Of a stretch of 64,000 bases of DNA, positions 7,868 through 16,647 are shown one piece after another. The DNA lies in contig JADLHA010000024.1 of the NCBI GenBank assembly GCA_020848995.1, positions 1 to 64,000 on the forward strand, in the 5' to 3' direction. The notes below the pieces were generated by a model. That model did not search any database. It saw only the letters and a program-made list of their open reading frames with translations, and had not been told where the DNA came from. The stretch's first letter is position 1. Each line of letters starts with the position of its first letter. Position numbers and translations under genes: made by a program. This DNA comes from Saprospiraceae bacterium. Its GTDB lineage: Bacteria > Bacteroidota > Bacteroidia > Chitinophagales > Saprospiraceae.

Positions 7868-9907
7868 TCAAAGGCCTAAAACTTTTCGGGCTAGATCGCT
7901 TGCCTGGTCTCCAACCAGATTGGGAAGGGTGACCCTGAGCCTTGGATCTTCCTGCATCGCCTTGCGTATAGTCTCCAGGGCTCCCGGGTTCCTGGCCCAG
8001 GCCCTCCTGCTGACCCCGTTGTTGACATCCCAGCGGAGCATGCTTTCGATGTCCCGGGCGGAACGGGCCGATCCGTCAATGAACATTCCAAAACCTCCGT
8101 TGATGGCTTCACCCCAGCCGACACCACCGCCGTTGTGGAGCGAAACCCAACTCGCACCGCGGAAACTGTCGCCTACGACGTTGTGTACCGCCATGTCGGC
8201 AGTGAATCGCGAACCATCGTAAATATTGGCGGTCTCCCGGTACGGCGAATCGGTACCGGACACGTCGTGGTGGTCCCTGCCCAGTACGATCCCGGCAGAC
8301 AACTCCCCCCTGGCAATGGCCTTGTTTAAAGCCTGTGCGATGGCTATGCGGCAGTTGGCATCGGCGTAAAGTATCCGGGAAAGGCTCCCCACTATGGGTA
8401 TCTGCATGCCCGCTTCATGGATCCAGTGCAGGTTATCGGAATACTGCGCACGGGTGTTCCCTCCGGTCTGGGCCATCAGCGATTCGATCGTGTTGGCCGC
8501 GATGCGGTCGGTCTTTTCCAGGTCATCCTTCCTTCCCGAAAGACAAACCCAGCGGAATGGACCAAATCCATAGTCAAAGCACAGCGGGCCCATGATGTCT
8601 TCAACGTAGGAAGGATAGCGATAGCGCACCCCGCCTGCATCCGCCCAGATGTCGGCACCAGCTCTTCCGGCCTCTACGAGAAAGGCGTTTCCGTAATCCC
8701 AGAAGTACATCCCCTTTGAAGCCACTGTGTTGATGGCCTTTACCTGCCGCCGCAGCGAATCCTGCACAGCCGACATAAAGGCTTTCCGGTCGCGTGCCAA
8801 CAGGTCTCTCGCTTGGGCAAACGTCATGCCTGCCGGGCAATACCCCAAATCGTCGATGTTGTGTAAAGAGGTCTGATCCGAACCGAGATCGACCGCCACG
8901 GCATGCCTGGCAGCGTATTCCCATACATCGACGACGTTGCCCGCATATACCAGGCTCAGGCCCTCTGTCCCGTTTCGTTGGTGTTCCCGTGCCCTTTTGA
9001 ACAAAGCATCGCAATCGGTATAGATGTTTTGCTCCATGATGTAACCATCGGCCACGCGCTGCCGGACCGCGTCCGGGTCCACTTCGGCGATCACACAGGT
9101 CGCCCCGGTAATCACGGCCGCAAGGGATTGCGCACCGGACATTCCGCCAAGACCCGAGGTAATGAACAATTGCCCGCGCAGGTTGTCGCTTCCGGGCTTT
9201 CGCATTCTTCCGGCATTGAGTAGGGTAAGGGTGGTCCCATGTACGATTCCCTGAGGCCCTATGTACATAAACGATCCCGCCGTCATTTGGCCGTACTGGC
9301 TGACCCCCAGTGCGTTAAAGCGATTCCAGTCTTCTTTTTTGCTGTAGTTCGGTACGGTCATGCCATTGGTGATGACCACCCGGGGGGCATCTACCGGCGC
9401 CGGAAACAATCCGAGGGGGTGGCCGGAATACAAAACCAGGGTCTGCTCATCCGTCATGTCTGCAAGCAATTGCATACAAAGCAGGTATTGTGCCCAGTTT
9501 TGGAACACCGACCCGTTCCCTCCATACGTGATGAGCTCGTGGGGATACTTGGCTACCTTGGGGTCGAGGTTGTTCTGTATCATCAGCATGATGGCTGCTG
9601 CGGTCTTCGAGCGGGCAGGATAATCGGACACGGGACGAGCCTGCATCGGGTAGTCTGGCCTGAAGCGATACATGTAGATCCTTCCTCGCTCCAACAATTC
9701 CGATGCAAATTCCGGAATCAGTTTAGCGTGCCATTCAGTCGGAAAATACCGCAGGGCATTGCAAAGTGCCAACAGTTTTTCTTCAGCACTCAGCACCCCC
9801 TCAATGTTGCGCTTCGGAGCGTGGGGGACGGTCGGATCCAGGCCAGGATGCGGGGGCATCTCCTTCGGAATGCCGGCCAGTATGCTTTGGTCAAATTGCA
9901 TGGTCAT
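7868..9907 (-). CDS. hutU: Urocanate hydratase
   Basis: Urocanase converts urocanate to imidazolone propionate, the second step of histidine breakdown, using tightly bound NAD. At 679 aa this is the long form; the classical enzyme has about 560. Family signatures are all present: GGNGSVFQNWAQY, YSGHPLGLFP, ITSGLGGMSGAQ (NAD site), GRDHHDVSGTDSPYRET, and the C-terminal HNGGGVGWGEAINGG. No hutH, hutI or hutG lies in the window. It begins three bases after the end of the beta-mannosidase gene on the same strand, so the two are probably co-transcribed despite unrelated roles. Confidence 0.96.
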   Translation of the reverse strand: MTMQFDQSILAGIPKEMPPHPGLDPTVPHAPKRNIEGVLSAEEKLLALCNALRYFPTEWHAKLIPEFASELLERGRIYMYRFRPDYPMQARPVSDYPARSKTAAAIMLMIQNNLDPKVAKYPHELITYGGNGSVFQNWAQYLLCMQLLADMTDEQTLVLYSGHPLGLFPAPVDAPRVVITNGMTVPNYSKKEDWNRFNALGVSQYGQMTAGSFMYIGPQGIVHGTTLTLLNAGRMRKPGSDNLRGQLFITSGLGGMSGAQSLAAVITGATCVIAEVDPDAVRQRVADGYIMEQNIYTDCDALFKRAREHQRNGTEGLSLVYAGNVVDVWEYAARHAVAVDLGSDQTSLHNIDDLGYCPAGMTFAQARDLLARDRKAFMSAVQDSLRRQVKAINTVASKGMYFWDYGNAFLVEAGRAGADIWADAGGVRYRYPSYVEDIMGPLCFDYGFGPFRWVCLSGRKDDLEKTDRIAANTIESLMAQTGGNTRAQYSDNLHWIHEAGMQIPIVGSLSRILYADANCRIAIAQALNKAIARGELSAGIVLGRDHHDVSGTDSPYRETANIYDGSRFTADMAVHNVVGDSFRGASWVSLHNGGGVGWGEAINGGFGMFIDGSARSARDIESMLRWDVNNGVSRRAWARNPGALETIRKAMQEDPRLRVTLPNLVGDQASDLARKVLGL

Positions 9908-9910
9908 CTG

Positions 9911-12406
9911 TTATTTGAAATCGTACAACGAAGTTATGACGAGGGATCTGGAATCCCACCCCAAAGGCCCTTGACGCATTACGCGAACCGGTTGCCCCGG
10001 GGCAAGGTCAAAATAATTTGGGAAAAACCTGACATCCCGTTTTTCTTCCAGGTAAACACCCCGCGCGAAACGATCCGTCCGCAGCTCGAACCAGTAGCCA
10101 TCGCTTGCTGGAGTCACATCGCTTACGGTGAATGTGGGTTTTGACAATTCCAGGTGATGGGGTTTCGAAAAATAGTGCTGCGCACGAAGGGTATCCCTGC
10201 CCACATTCCATTCCAATTCGAGATAGTGGCGATTGTTGAATTGGGGCACACGTTTGGGAAGGTGCAGCCTTCCAACTTTCTGCGCACAGTTTGACACCAG
10301 TACCCCGGCGAAAAGGTGGGCTTGGACTGCCCTTCCTTCAAAATCCCGGACAGTTGCTTTCAAAACAAATGAATCGCTGGCGAGCTGGTCGTTTAAGCCC
10401 CACAAGTCGATGGACTCATGCTCCATCTGTACACAGAAACGCACGGGTTCAAAGGCCCGCTGCACCGCATGTTGGAGCGCCTTCCAATGACCGAGGTAGT
10501 CGATGGAAGACCAACTGATCCCAGGCCAACTGTCGTTGAACTGCCAGAAAAGGCTCCCCATACAGTAGGGGCGAGATCTGCGATGGGCATCAATGATCTG
10601 CATAATGCCATCGGCCGCCTGAAGTTGACTCAGGTAGATGGTCCCTGCAAGATCCTTGGGGATGGGGTAGCTGGCCTTCAGGTACCGGTTGATGATGGTC
10701 TTTCCGAACACATGCCGTTGCAGGTGATCGATGGATGTTGACCCCTCGTAAAGCTGTTCAGAGGGGATGTATGCTGACAGACATGCGGCGCTGGGGTAGG
10801 ACTGAAACCCAAATTCGCTCATGAATCGGGGAATGCGTCCCGTCAATTTTGAAAAGGGCATGCCATCGTGCCAAAGGCCCCAATCGTGTGCATCGCCCTG
10901 ACCGCGAAACCGCTTGTCTCCGCGCCCGAAGGCAGGAGAAGTCGGATGGTAATGAATTCCGGGGGCAAGCGCTTCCACAATTTCCGGCAACATGCGTTCA
11001 AAAATTTGCCGATAGCGGCTCCAAAGCAGGTTCTGCTCCTCTTTGGAGAACTCGTCCTGCCAGCCCCACCGGTGCCAGCCCTCCGAAATTTCGTTGTTGC
11101 CACACCAGAGTGCCAGCGAGGGGTGCCCCGAAATTCTGGAAACCTGGTATCCGGCTTCGAGGCGAACTTCTTCCATAAAGCGGTCACCTGCCGGGTACAT
11201 GGCACAGGCGAACATGAAATCCTGCCAAATGAGGATGCCTTTGCGGTCACAGGCTGCATAAAAGTCGTCGCGTTCGTATTTTCCGCCACCCCAGACGCGG
11301 AGCATATTGAAGTGAGATGCTGCAGCCTCAGCAACGAGGGTTTCGACCTTTTTACCATTGGGTTGAAAGGCATCAGGAGGAACCCAGTTGGCTCCTTTGC
11401 AAAATAAGGCTTGGCCATTGACCTCGAATCCAAATGAGCTTCCATGGCGGTCTTTCGCCTGGACCAGCCTGACGGTTCGAATGCCGGCTTCCCAGGTTTT
11501 GGAGGCAAGCAGGGTCCCATTAGGGTTCGAAACTTTGAGCTGACAGGCATACAAATGGGGCTGCCCCATTCCATTGGGCCACCAGAGTTGCGGCCGGTTC
11601 ACTGCGAACGTGCATCGCTTCCAACAAGCATCGCGGGTCAATGCCCAGTCCCAGGAAAAGGTGTCGCGACCAAAACAAAGTTGAATGCGCAAAGGGCCAG
11701 TTGACCCGTCCGCGCAGCTTGCGCTCAGATGCAGCACCAATTGGGCGGAATCGACATTCGCAAAAAGAGTATGGATGGACGCGCTCTCAAGGGAAATGTG
11801 GTCCCATCCGACAAGGAACGGCAATTCCGTCAAGCCGCTGGAAAGGTATTCGGGTGAAAAGTCCCAGCCAAAGTGGAATTGTGGTTTCCGGATCATCGTG
11901 CGGGACCCTCCGGGCAAAGCGGGTTTATGGATCGTATACAGCGAGTCTGCGTACTTCCCGGGAGACCGGAAAGAGAAGATAAACTCGTTCAGCCCGGCAC
12001 GCAGGTACTTCTTTACATTGAGCCGGTGCTGCCGGAATGCATTTTCAGTCTGTCCGGCAATCGCACCATTAATGAACATTGTACATAAACCATCCGGTTC
12101 GCAGTGCAGGTCAATGTGTTGGTGTTCCAACTCGGAGCGGTCGACCCAAACCTTTGCGCGAAAACGGCAATCCGCCGCGATATGCTTGCGATCATCGCTG
12201 GTCAGGTATTCTGCAGAATAAGGGTGGGATATCCTTCGTGCCTCCAACAGAGCAGTGAGATTGTTCCCCGGTACAGAACAACTATGCCACGAAGTATCGC
12301 CTTCCAGTTGGAATTCCCAGATCCATGGCCCGGGCAAAGTGCTTTGTGCGTTGAGTGGATGGGGCACAAACCATGCAATGGAGCATGCGAACAGATGTTT
12401 TAGCAT
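9911..12406 (-). CDS. GH2-family beta-mannosidase, exported
   Basis: This 831-aa enzyme has a signal peptide (about 1-20, PHPLNAQ), so it should act in the periplasm or at the surface, releasing mannose from beta-mannosides. The N-terminal sugar-binding domain (about 25-200) precedes an immunoglobulin-like domain and the TIM barrel. MLRVWGGGKYERDDFY and WCGNNEISEG mark the barrel, with Glu439 as likely acid/base and Glu531 in MSEFGFQSYPS as likely nucleophile. The ATG at 12406 follows a T-rich tract that belongs to the terminator of the gene upstream. Beta-mannosidase is favoured over beta-galactosidase by overall resemblance. Confidence 0.9.
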   Translation of the reverse strand: MLKHLFACSIAWFVPHPLNAQSTLPGPWIWEFQLEGDTSWHSCSVPGNNLTALLEARRISHPYSAEYLTSDDRKHIAADCRFRAKVWVDRSELEHQHIDLHCEPDGLCTMFINGAIAGQTENAFRQHRLNVKKYLRAGLNEFIFSFRSPGKYADSLYTIHKPALPGGSRTMIRKPQFHFGWDFSPEYLSSGLTELPFLVGWDHISLESASIHTLFANVDSAQLVLHLSASCADGSTGPLRIQLCFGRDTFSWDWALTRDACWKRCTFAVNRPQLWWPNGMGQPHLYACQLKVSNPNGTLLASKTWEAGIRTVRLVQAKDRHGSSFGFEVNGQALFCKGANWVPPDAFQPNGKKVETLVAEAAASHFNMLRVWGGGKYERDDFYAACDRKGILIWQDFMFACAMYPAGDRFMEEVRLEAGYQVSRISGHPSLALWCGNNEISEGWHRWGWQDEFSKEEQNLLWSRYRQIFERMLPEIVEALAPGIHYHPTSPAFGRGDKRFRGQGDAHDWGLWHDGMPFSKLTGRIPRFMSEFGFQSYPSAACLSAYIPSEQLYEGSTSIDHLQRHVFGKTIINRYLKASYPIPKDLAGTIYLSQLQAADGIMQIIDAHRRSRPYCMGSLFWQFNDSWPGISWSSIDYLGHWKALQHAVQRAFEPVRFCVQMEHESIDLWGLNDQLASDSFVLKATVRDFEGRAVQAHLFAGVLVSNCAQKVGRLHLPKRVPQFNNRHYLELEWNVGRDTLRAQHYFSKPHHLELSKPTFTVSDVTPASDGYWFELRTDRFARGVYLEEKRDVRFFPNYFDLAPGQPVRVMRQGPLGWDSRSLVITSLYDFK

Positions 12407-12410
12407 TGCC

Positions 12411-12443
12411 GAAAATAAAAAAGGCTTCCGTATGGGAAGCCTT
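12411..12443 (-). terminator. Rho-independent terminator of the Cys-rich gene
   Basis: Reading the minus strand, the 9-bp perfect stem AAGGCTTCC/GGAAGCCTT (12443-12421) with a five-base loop is followed by TTTTTATTTT. It lies 24 bases after the stop of the Cys-rich gene and directly before the beta-mannosidase start, separating the two transcripts. Confidence 0.8.
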
Positions 12444-12466
12444 ATCTACAAGAGTTATAGATGAAA

Positions 12467-12922
12467 TTATTCTGATTTCTCGTTTGGTGCAGGTGCTACA
12501 TTCTCCGTAGGAGCAGCAGCGGTTCCTTTGGCTTTTGATGCACAACAGGATTTTCCTTTTCCTTTGCTGGAGCAACAACTTTTTCCATTGCCTTTGCTGG
12601 AGCAGGATTTCTTTTCAGCACCCGTTGCACTTGCATCCGGGCTCAGGGCAACGAATTGAGCGGTAGCTTCGTCATAACGCACTTCTTCATAAGATGCGGT
12701 TCCGTCTGCGCCAACCGACTTGCGCTTAAAACAAACCGATCCGGATTTTTCACAAACTTTGGTCTCAATGTTGGCATCCATCGATGCAGCTTTGATGGCA
12801 GCTTCGCTGGGTTTTACACAGGTTTTGGATTCTGCAGCCTTTGCACCGTGAGAACATTGCGCAGCAACGGATCCGGCGAAAGCAAACATCCCAAAGGCAA
12901 TAAGAAGAATTGTTTTTTTCAT
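12467..12922 (-). CDS. Exported cysteine-rich protein with C-terminal CC repeats
   Basis: This protein of about 151 aa has a signal peptide (MKKTILLIAFGMFAFAGSVA). The ATG at 12922 was chosen over one nine bases upstream because it gives the standard Lys-Lys start. The mature part has scattered Cys, a conserved-looking block (VCFKRKSVGADGTASYEEVRYD), then about three imperfect 10-residue repeats of the type SCCSSKGKGK, encoded by a 30-bp tandem repeat around 12540-12610. I recall similar uncharacterised proteins in Saprospiraceae. Metal binding (metallothionein-like) is inference from the Cys pairs. It has its own -7 box and terminator, so it is a single-gene unit. Confidence 0.75.
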   Translation of the reverse strand: MKKTILLIAFGMFAFAGSVAAQCSHGAKAAESKTCVKPSEAAIKAASMDANIETKVCEKSGSVCFKRKSVGADGTASYEEVRYDEATAQFVALSPDASATGAEKKSCSSKGNGKSCCSSKGKGKSCCASKAKGTAAAPTENVAPAPNEKSE

Positions 12923-12943
12923 AAAGTACATTTAATGTTTCAA

Positions 12944-12951
12944 CAAAGATA
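12944..12951 (-). promoter_or_regulatory. Candidate -7 box of the Cys-rich gene
   Basis: On the minus strand TATCTTTG matches TAnnTTTG exactly, 21 bases before the chosen ATG at 12922. No good -33 TTTG was found at the expected distance. Confidence 0.45.
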
Positions 12952-13029
12952 AAACGTCTCTTCCGCAGATTTCGTTCCATATTTGTAGTTTTAACGAAGA
13001 ATTAAGGTTTTAAAAAGGATTGTATTTGT

Positions 13030-13440
13030 ATGAGATTGATTGTCAGTATTTTAATTTCTTATATGGCCATCGCTTCCTGCTCGAGCAACCGCCCGGTGGT
13101 GGAGCCTGCCGGTGACGCCATCCACGTTGGCAACGGAGGAGGTTTTGCTGGCGTTGAAACCATCTACAAGATTTACCTGTCGGGCGAGGTGGAAACAGGG
13201 GGCAAGCTCATTGGCAAAATCAACGACCGCGATATCCTCCAACTCTTGGAAAACCGCCGCATACTTCAAATCGATCAGATCAACTGGAATGCTCCGGGAA
13301 ACATTTACCAGCTTTTGGAGTTTCATCTCAACGGCAATTCGCAGCGCATCGTCTGGGATCCAAATGATAACCAGCATGCCGCCAGCCTTGACCTCTATTA
13401 CTCCCATTTGATGCACCTCATTAATCAGATTGACCGATGA
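13030..13440 (+). CDS. Small lipoprotein of unknown function
   Basis: This 136-aa protein has a lipoprotein signal (lipobox IASC, Cys at about 17), so it is predicted to be membrane-anchored outside the cytoplasm. The mature part (GGGFAGVETIYKIYLSGEV onward) resembles short Bacteroidota lipoproteins of unknown role. Its stop overlaps the start of the M4 protease by four bases (ATGA), so the two are translationally coupled. A chaperone or inhibitor role for the protease is possible but has no direct support. A near-consensus CATATTTG lies 44 bases upstream. Confidence 0.75.
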   Translation: MRLIVSILISYMAIASCSSNRPVVEPAGDAIHVGNGGGFAGVETIYKIYLSGEVETGGKLIGKINDRDILQLLENRRILQIDQINWNAPGNIYQLLEFHLNGNSQRIVWDPNDNQHAASLDLYYSHLMHLINQIDR

Positions 13441-16400
13441 ATCGTTACATTTTTTTTCTGTTTTTTGCTGTTGCGGGGGCCGCTGCATGGGCCCAATCGC
13501 CAAAATTCAAACCGCAGGTTCATCCCGGAGAGCCATCCGTCCTGCACCAACCCAACGCGATCCTTCGAAAGCCAGCAAGGGCCTTGCCGTTGGCCGAGCC
13601 CGTTGTACTGGGGTACGGAAACTTCACCCTTAATCCTCTGAGTGCTCGCGCCTTGCCTTCATTGACGAGCGGTTATGAGATTTTGGAAACAGACGCAAAC
13701 GGAAACCCGCGCAAACTCAGAATGGAAGGCTTGCAGGCGCGTCAAAGATCAGGCGAGGCGGCTTACTGGGCGCAACGTTTGCAAAGTGTTTTCGACCGGG
13801 ATGCGGTTAAGGGCATTGAATGGATCCCCTGCCGCGACCAGGAAGATCATCTTGGAATCCGCCATTTTGCATACGATTTGACCTTTGACGGAATACCCGT
13901 GCATGGGGCTGAGTACCTGTTGCACGTCTATCCCGGTGGCGAAGTCATGGCCCACGGACAGTACATGATGCCATTTCACGCGCTGGACGCAAAAATTGCC
14001 CCCGGTGCAGCAAGGGACCTCGCAACCGCTGCTCTGCAGCAACGCGGCATCCGGGTTTCCGGTCCAGATGCCTTACTGCCAGATTTGCTAACGCCCGTTC
14101 AGGAAGATCCCAGGCTGCTGTACGTTCAATTTCCAGAAGTTGATTCCTGGAAGCTGGTTTATGAAATGCTGCTTTACCCGAGCCCGGTTAGCCGTTACCT
14201 CGCCTGGGTGGATGCCCAAACCGGGGAAATCCTCAAACTGCGCACCGATCAGTGCAAACTGCACGATGGCCATGCAAATGCCTGCAGTGGGGAGCACACC
14301 AGCCACCCGGAACTCAATCCGGAAGGTGCCGAAACGGCCAATGCCCTGGACCTCTTTGACATCAACCGCACAATTAACGTCTGGCGGGACGCTGGTTCGC
14401 TCTACATGATCGATGGATCGAGACCGATGTTCAAATCGGGATCTTTTACATTGGATAATCCCATCGGCGCTATCATGACCCTCGACGCCCAGTTCACCAA
14501 TCCCAATAACCTTAAAGTCTCGCAAATTCGAACCACCAACAATTCATGGTCGAAAACTGCCGTTTCTGCCCACTACAATGGAGGAAAGGCTTACGAATAC
14601 TACCTCAATACGCATGGTAGAAATTCCATCGATGGAAAAGGGGGAACCATTGTGTCGATCATCAACCTGAACGACGAAAGCGGGGGAGGACTCGACAATG
14701 CATTCTGGAGTGGTAAGGCCATGTTTTACGGAAATGGAAACAAATCGTTCAATGCTTTGGCCAAAGGTCTCGACGTCGCCGGTCACGAAATGACCCACGG
14801 CGTGGTGGGAAGTACCGCCGCTCTGGTATACGAGAACGAGTCGGGTGCAATGAACGAATCTTTCGCAGATATCTTTGGAGTGATGATCGACCGGGAGGAC
14901 TGGAAAATGGGCGAAGATGTCGTCAAATTGTCGGCGTTTCCTTCGGGCGCCCTCCGCAACCTCAGTGACCCGCATAACGGAGCTGCAACCGGCGATTACG
15001 GCCGCTGGCAACCCCGCCACGTATCTGAGCAATACAAGGGAACCAACGACAATGGCGGTGTGCACATCAACAGCGGCATTCCCAATTATGCGTTCTACCT
15101 CTTTGTGCAGGAGATGGCCAAATCCAGCAATGAAGAACAGGCGAAAAAAATTGCAGAGAAGGTATTCTACCGCGCTCTGGCCAATTACCTGACGCGCTCT
15201 TCCGTGTTTATCGACCTCAGGGCAGCCGTCGAGCAATCCTGCAAGGACCTCCATGGCAACAATTCCGACGTACTCAACGCCGCAAAAAAAGCCTTCGATC
15301 AGGTGGGCATTGCCGGGTCAACGGATCCAGGAGGAAACAAATACCAAAACGACCTGCCGGTGAATCCGGGACAACAGTTTGTCGTTTGTACCGATGACCA
15401 GAACCTGGGCGTTTATATCATCATATTGCAAAGCGGTCAAATCGTTCAATTGAGCCAGCGTGCGATTAAAAGTAAACCCAGTGTGACCGATGACGGCAGT
15501 GAGATCTATTACGTTGGCAACGATTCTAAACTTTATGCGCAGTTTTTCGACTCAAACCTGGGCGATTATGAAGAAGTGCTGCTCGATGCAGACCCCATTT
15601 ATCGCAACGTTGCCGTTTCAAAGGATGGGAACCTGCTGGCTGTACTCTATGGCCAGGCTGAAAATAAAATCCACATCTTCAGCTTCCCCTTGCAACAATG
15701 GAGGACCTACGAGCTAAAAAATCCCACCACGGGGCAGGGCGTGCTCAATTCAAATGTTCGTTTTGCCGATTTTCTCGATTTTGAACATGCCGGAGAATAC
15801 CTGATGTACGATTGTCTGAGTAAAATTGACCGATCTTCCGGCGGTAGCTACGAATTCTGGGATATTGGCTTTTTGCGGGTGTGGAACCGGAAGTCCAATG
15901 CGTTTGGAGACGGATACATCGACAAATTGTTCTCTGACCTGCCTGAAAATACCAGCATCGGGAATCCCGTATTTTCAAAAAATTCTCCCTACATCATCGC
16001 TTTTGACTACCTCGAGGAGGGCCAGTCCGGAAGTGAGTTCGCGGTATTGGGCGCCAACATTGAAACCGGTGAAATCGGGGAGATCGCATCGAACCGTACC
16101 ATTACCGGCTATCCAAATTATTCAATCGACGACAAGTTTGTGATGTACGACGGATTTGATAATACAGGAGCTCTTTCCATCAAATTTATAGGACTGAATG
16201 CAAACAAGATCCAGAGCAGCGGCAACGAACAATTGTTTGTTTCCGAAGCGCGCTGGGGCGCATTTTATGCAACCGGGACCCGAAAACTCGTTGAAACAGA
16301 TGATCAACAGGCCTTTTCCGGAATCACCCTGTTTCCCGTGCCTTTCCTTTCGGACCTCCACGTCGCCATTGACAGCCGGAGGGACCAGGAGGTTCTTTTG

Positions 16401-16565
16401 ATCCTGACGGATTTTTTAGGCCGGGAATGTCATTCGAAATCGTTTGGCTTGCAAACGGGAAAGAATGATTTGCTGCTTTCGGTTCCTGAGCTCAGACCGG
16501 GTATGTACTATCTAGTTATCAAAACCCCCTCTGGGATTTCGAGCATTCCCGTGTCAAAACATTGA
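13437..16565 (+). CDS. T9SS-exported M4 (thermolysin-like) metalloprotease
   Basis: This 1042-aa protein has a signal peptide (about 1-20, AAAWAQ), an N-terminal FTP/PepSY-type propeptide region (about 60-270) and the catalytic domain. Zinc ligands are His450 and His454 with catalytic Glu451 in GHEMTHG, and Glu474 in GAMNESFADIFG; His543 in GGVHINSG is the usual transition-state residue. A region of about 300 residues (about 640-940) with repeated strand patterns (PSVTDDGSEIYYV) looks like a TolB-type beta-propeller. The end (LFPVP...GMYYLVI) is a type A T9SS sorting domain. It is probably a secreted or surface protease. The propeller insertion is unusual for M4 enzymes. Confidence 0.93.
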   Translation: MNRYIFFLFFAVAGAAAWAQSPKFKPQVHPGEPSVLHQPNAILRKPARALPLAEPVVLGYGNFTLNPLSARALPSLTSGYEILETDANGNPRKLRMEGLQARQRSGEAAYWAQRLQSVFDRDAVKGIEWIPCRDQEDHLGIRHFAYDLTFDGIPVHGAEYLLHVYPGGEVMAHGQYMMPFHALDAKIAPGAARDLATAALQQRGIRVSGPDALLPDLLTPVQEDPRLLYVQFPEVDSWKLVYEMLLYPSPVSRYLAWVDAQTGEILKLRTDQCKLHDGHANACSGEHTSHPELNPEGAETANALDLFDINRTINVWRDAGSLYMIDGSRPMFKSGSFTLDNPIGAIMTLDAQFTNPNNLKVSQIRTTNNSWSKTAVSAHYNGGKAYEYYLNTHGRNSIDGKGGTIVSIINLNDESGGGLDNAFWSGKAMFYGNGNKSFNALAKGLDVAGHEMTHGVVGSTAALVYENESGAMNESFADIFGVMIDREDWKMGEDVVKLSAFPSGALRNLSDPHNGAATGDYGRWQPRHVSEQYKGTNDNGGVHINSGIPNYAFYLFVQEMAKSSNEEQAKKIAEKVFYRALANYLTRSSVFIDLRAAVEQSCKDLHGNNSDVLNAAKKAFDQVGIAGSTDPGGNKYQNDLPVNPGQQFVVCTDDQNLGVYIIILQSGQIVQLSQRAIKSKPSVTDDGSEIYYVGNDSKLYAQFFDSNLGDYEEVLLDADPIYRNVAVSKDGNLLAVLYGQAENKIHIFSFPLQQWRTYELKNPTTGQGVLNSNVRFADFLDFEHAGEYLMYDCLSKIDRSSGGSYEFWDIGFLRVWNRKSNAFGDGYIDKLFSDLPENTSIGNPVFSKNSPYIIAFDYLEEGQSGSEFAVLGANIETGEIGEIASNRTITGYPNYSIDDKFVMYDGFDNTGALSIKFIGLNANKIQSSGNEQLFVSEARWGAFYATGTRKLVETDDQQAFSGITLFPVPFLSDLHVAIDSRRDQEVLLILTDFLGRECHSKSFGLQTGKNDLLLSVPELRPGMYYLVIKTPSGISSIPVSKH

Positions 16566-16647
16566 GTAAAGCGAGTTTGCTGGAAAATCATGCTTTCCGG
16601 TGTCAAAGAGATCCGGAGGGCTCTTGCAGGGTTTGTCTCCGTATGCC

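Noticed and set aside
9239..10144. Plus-strand 301-codon frame
   Set aside because: It is the antisense shadow of hutU and of the end of the beta-mannosidase, both certain by their motifs.
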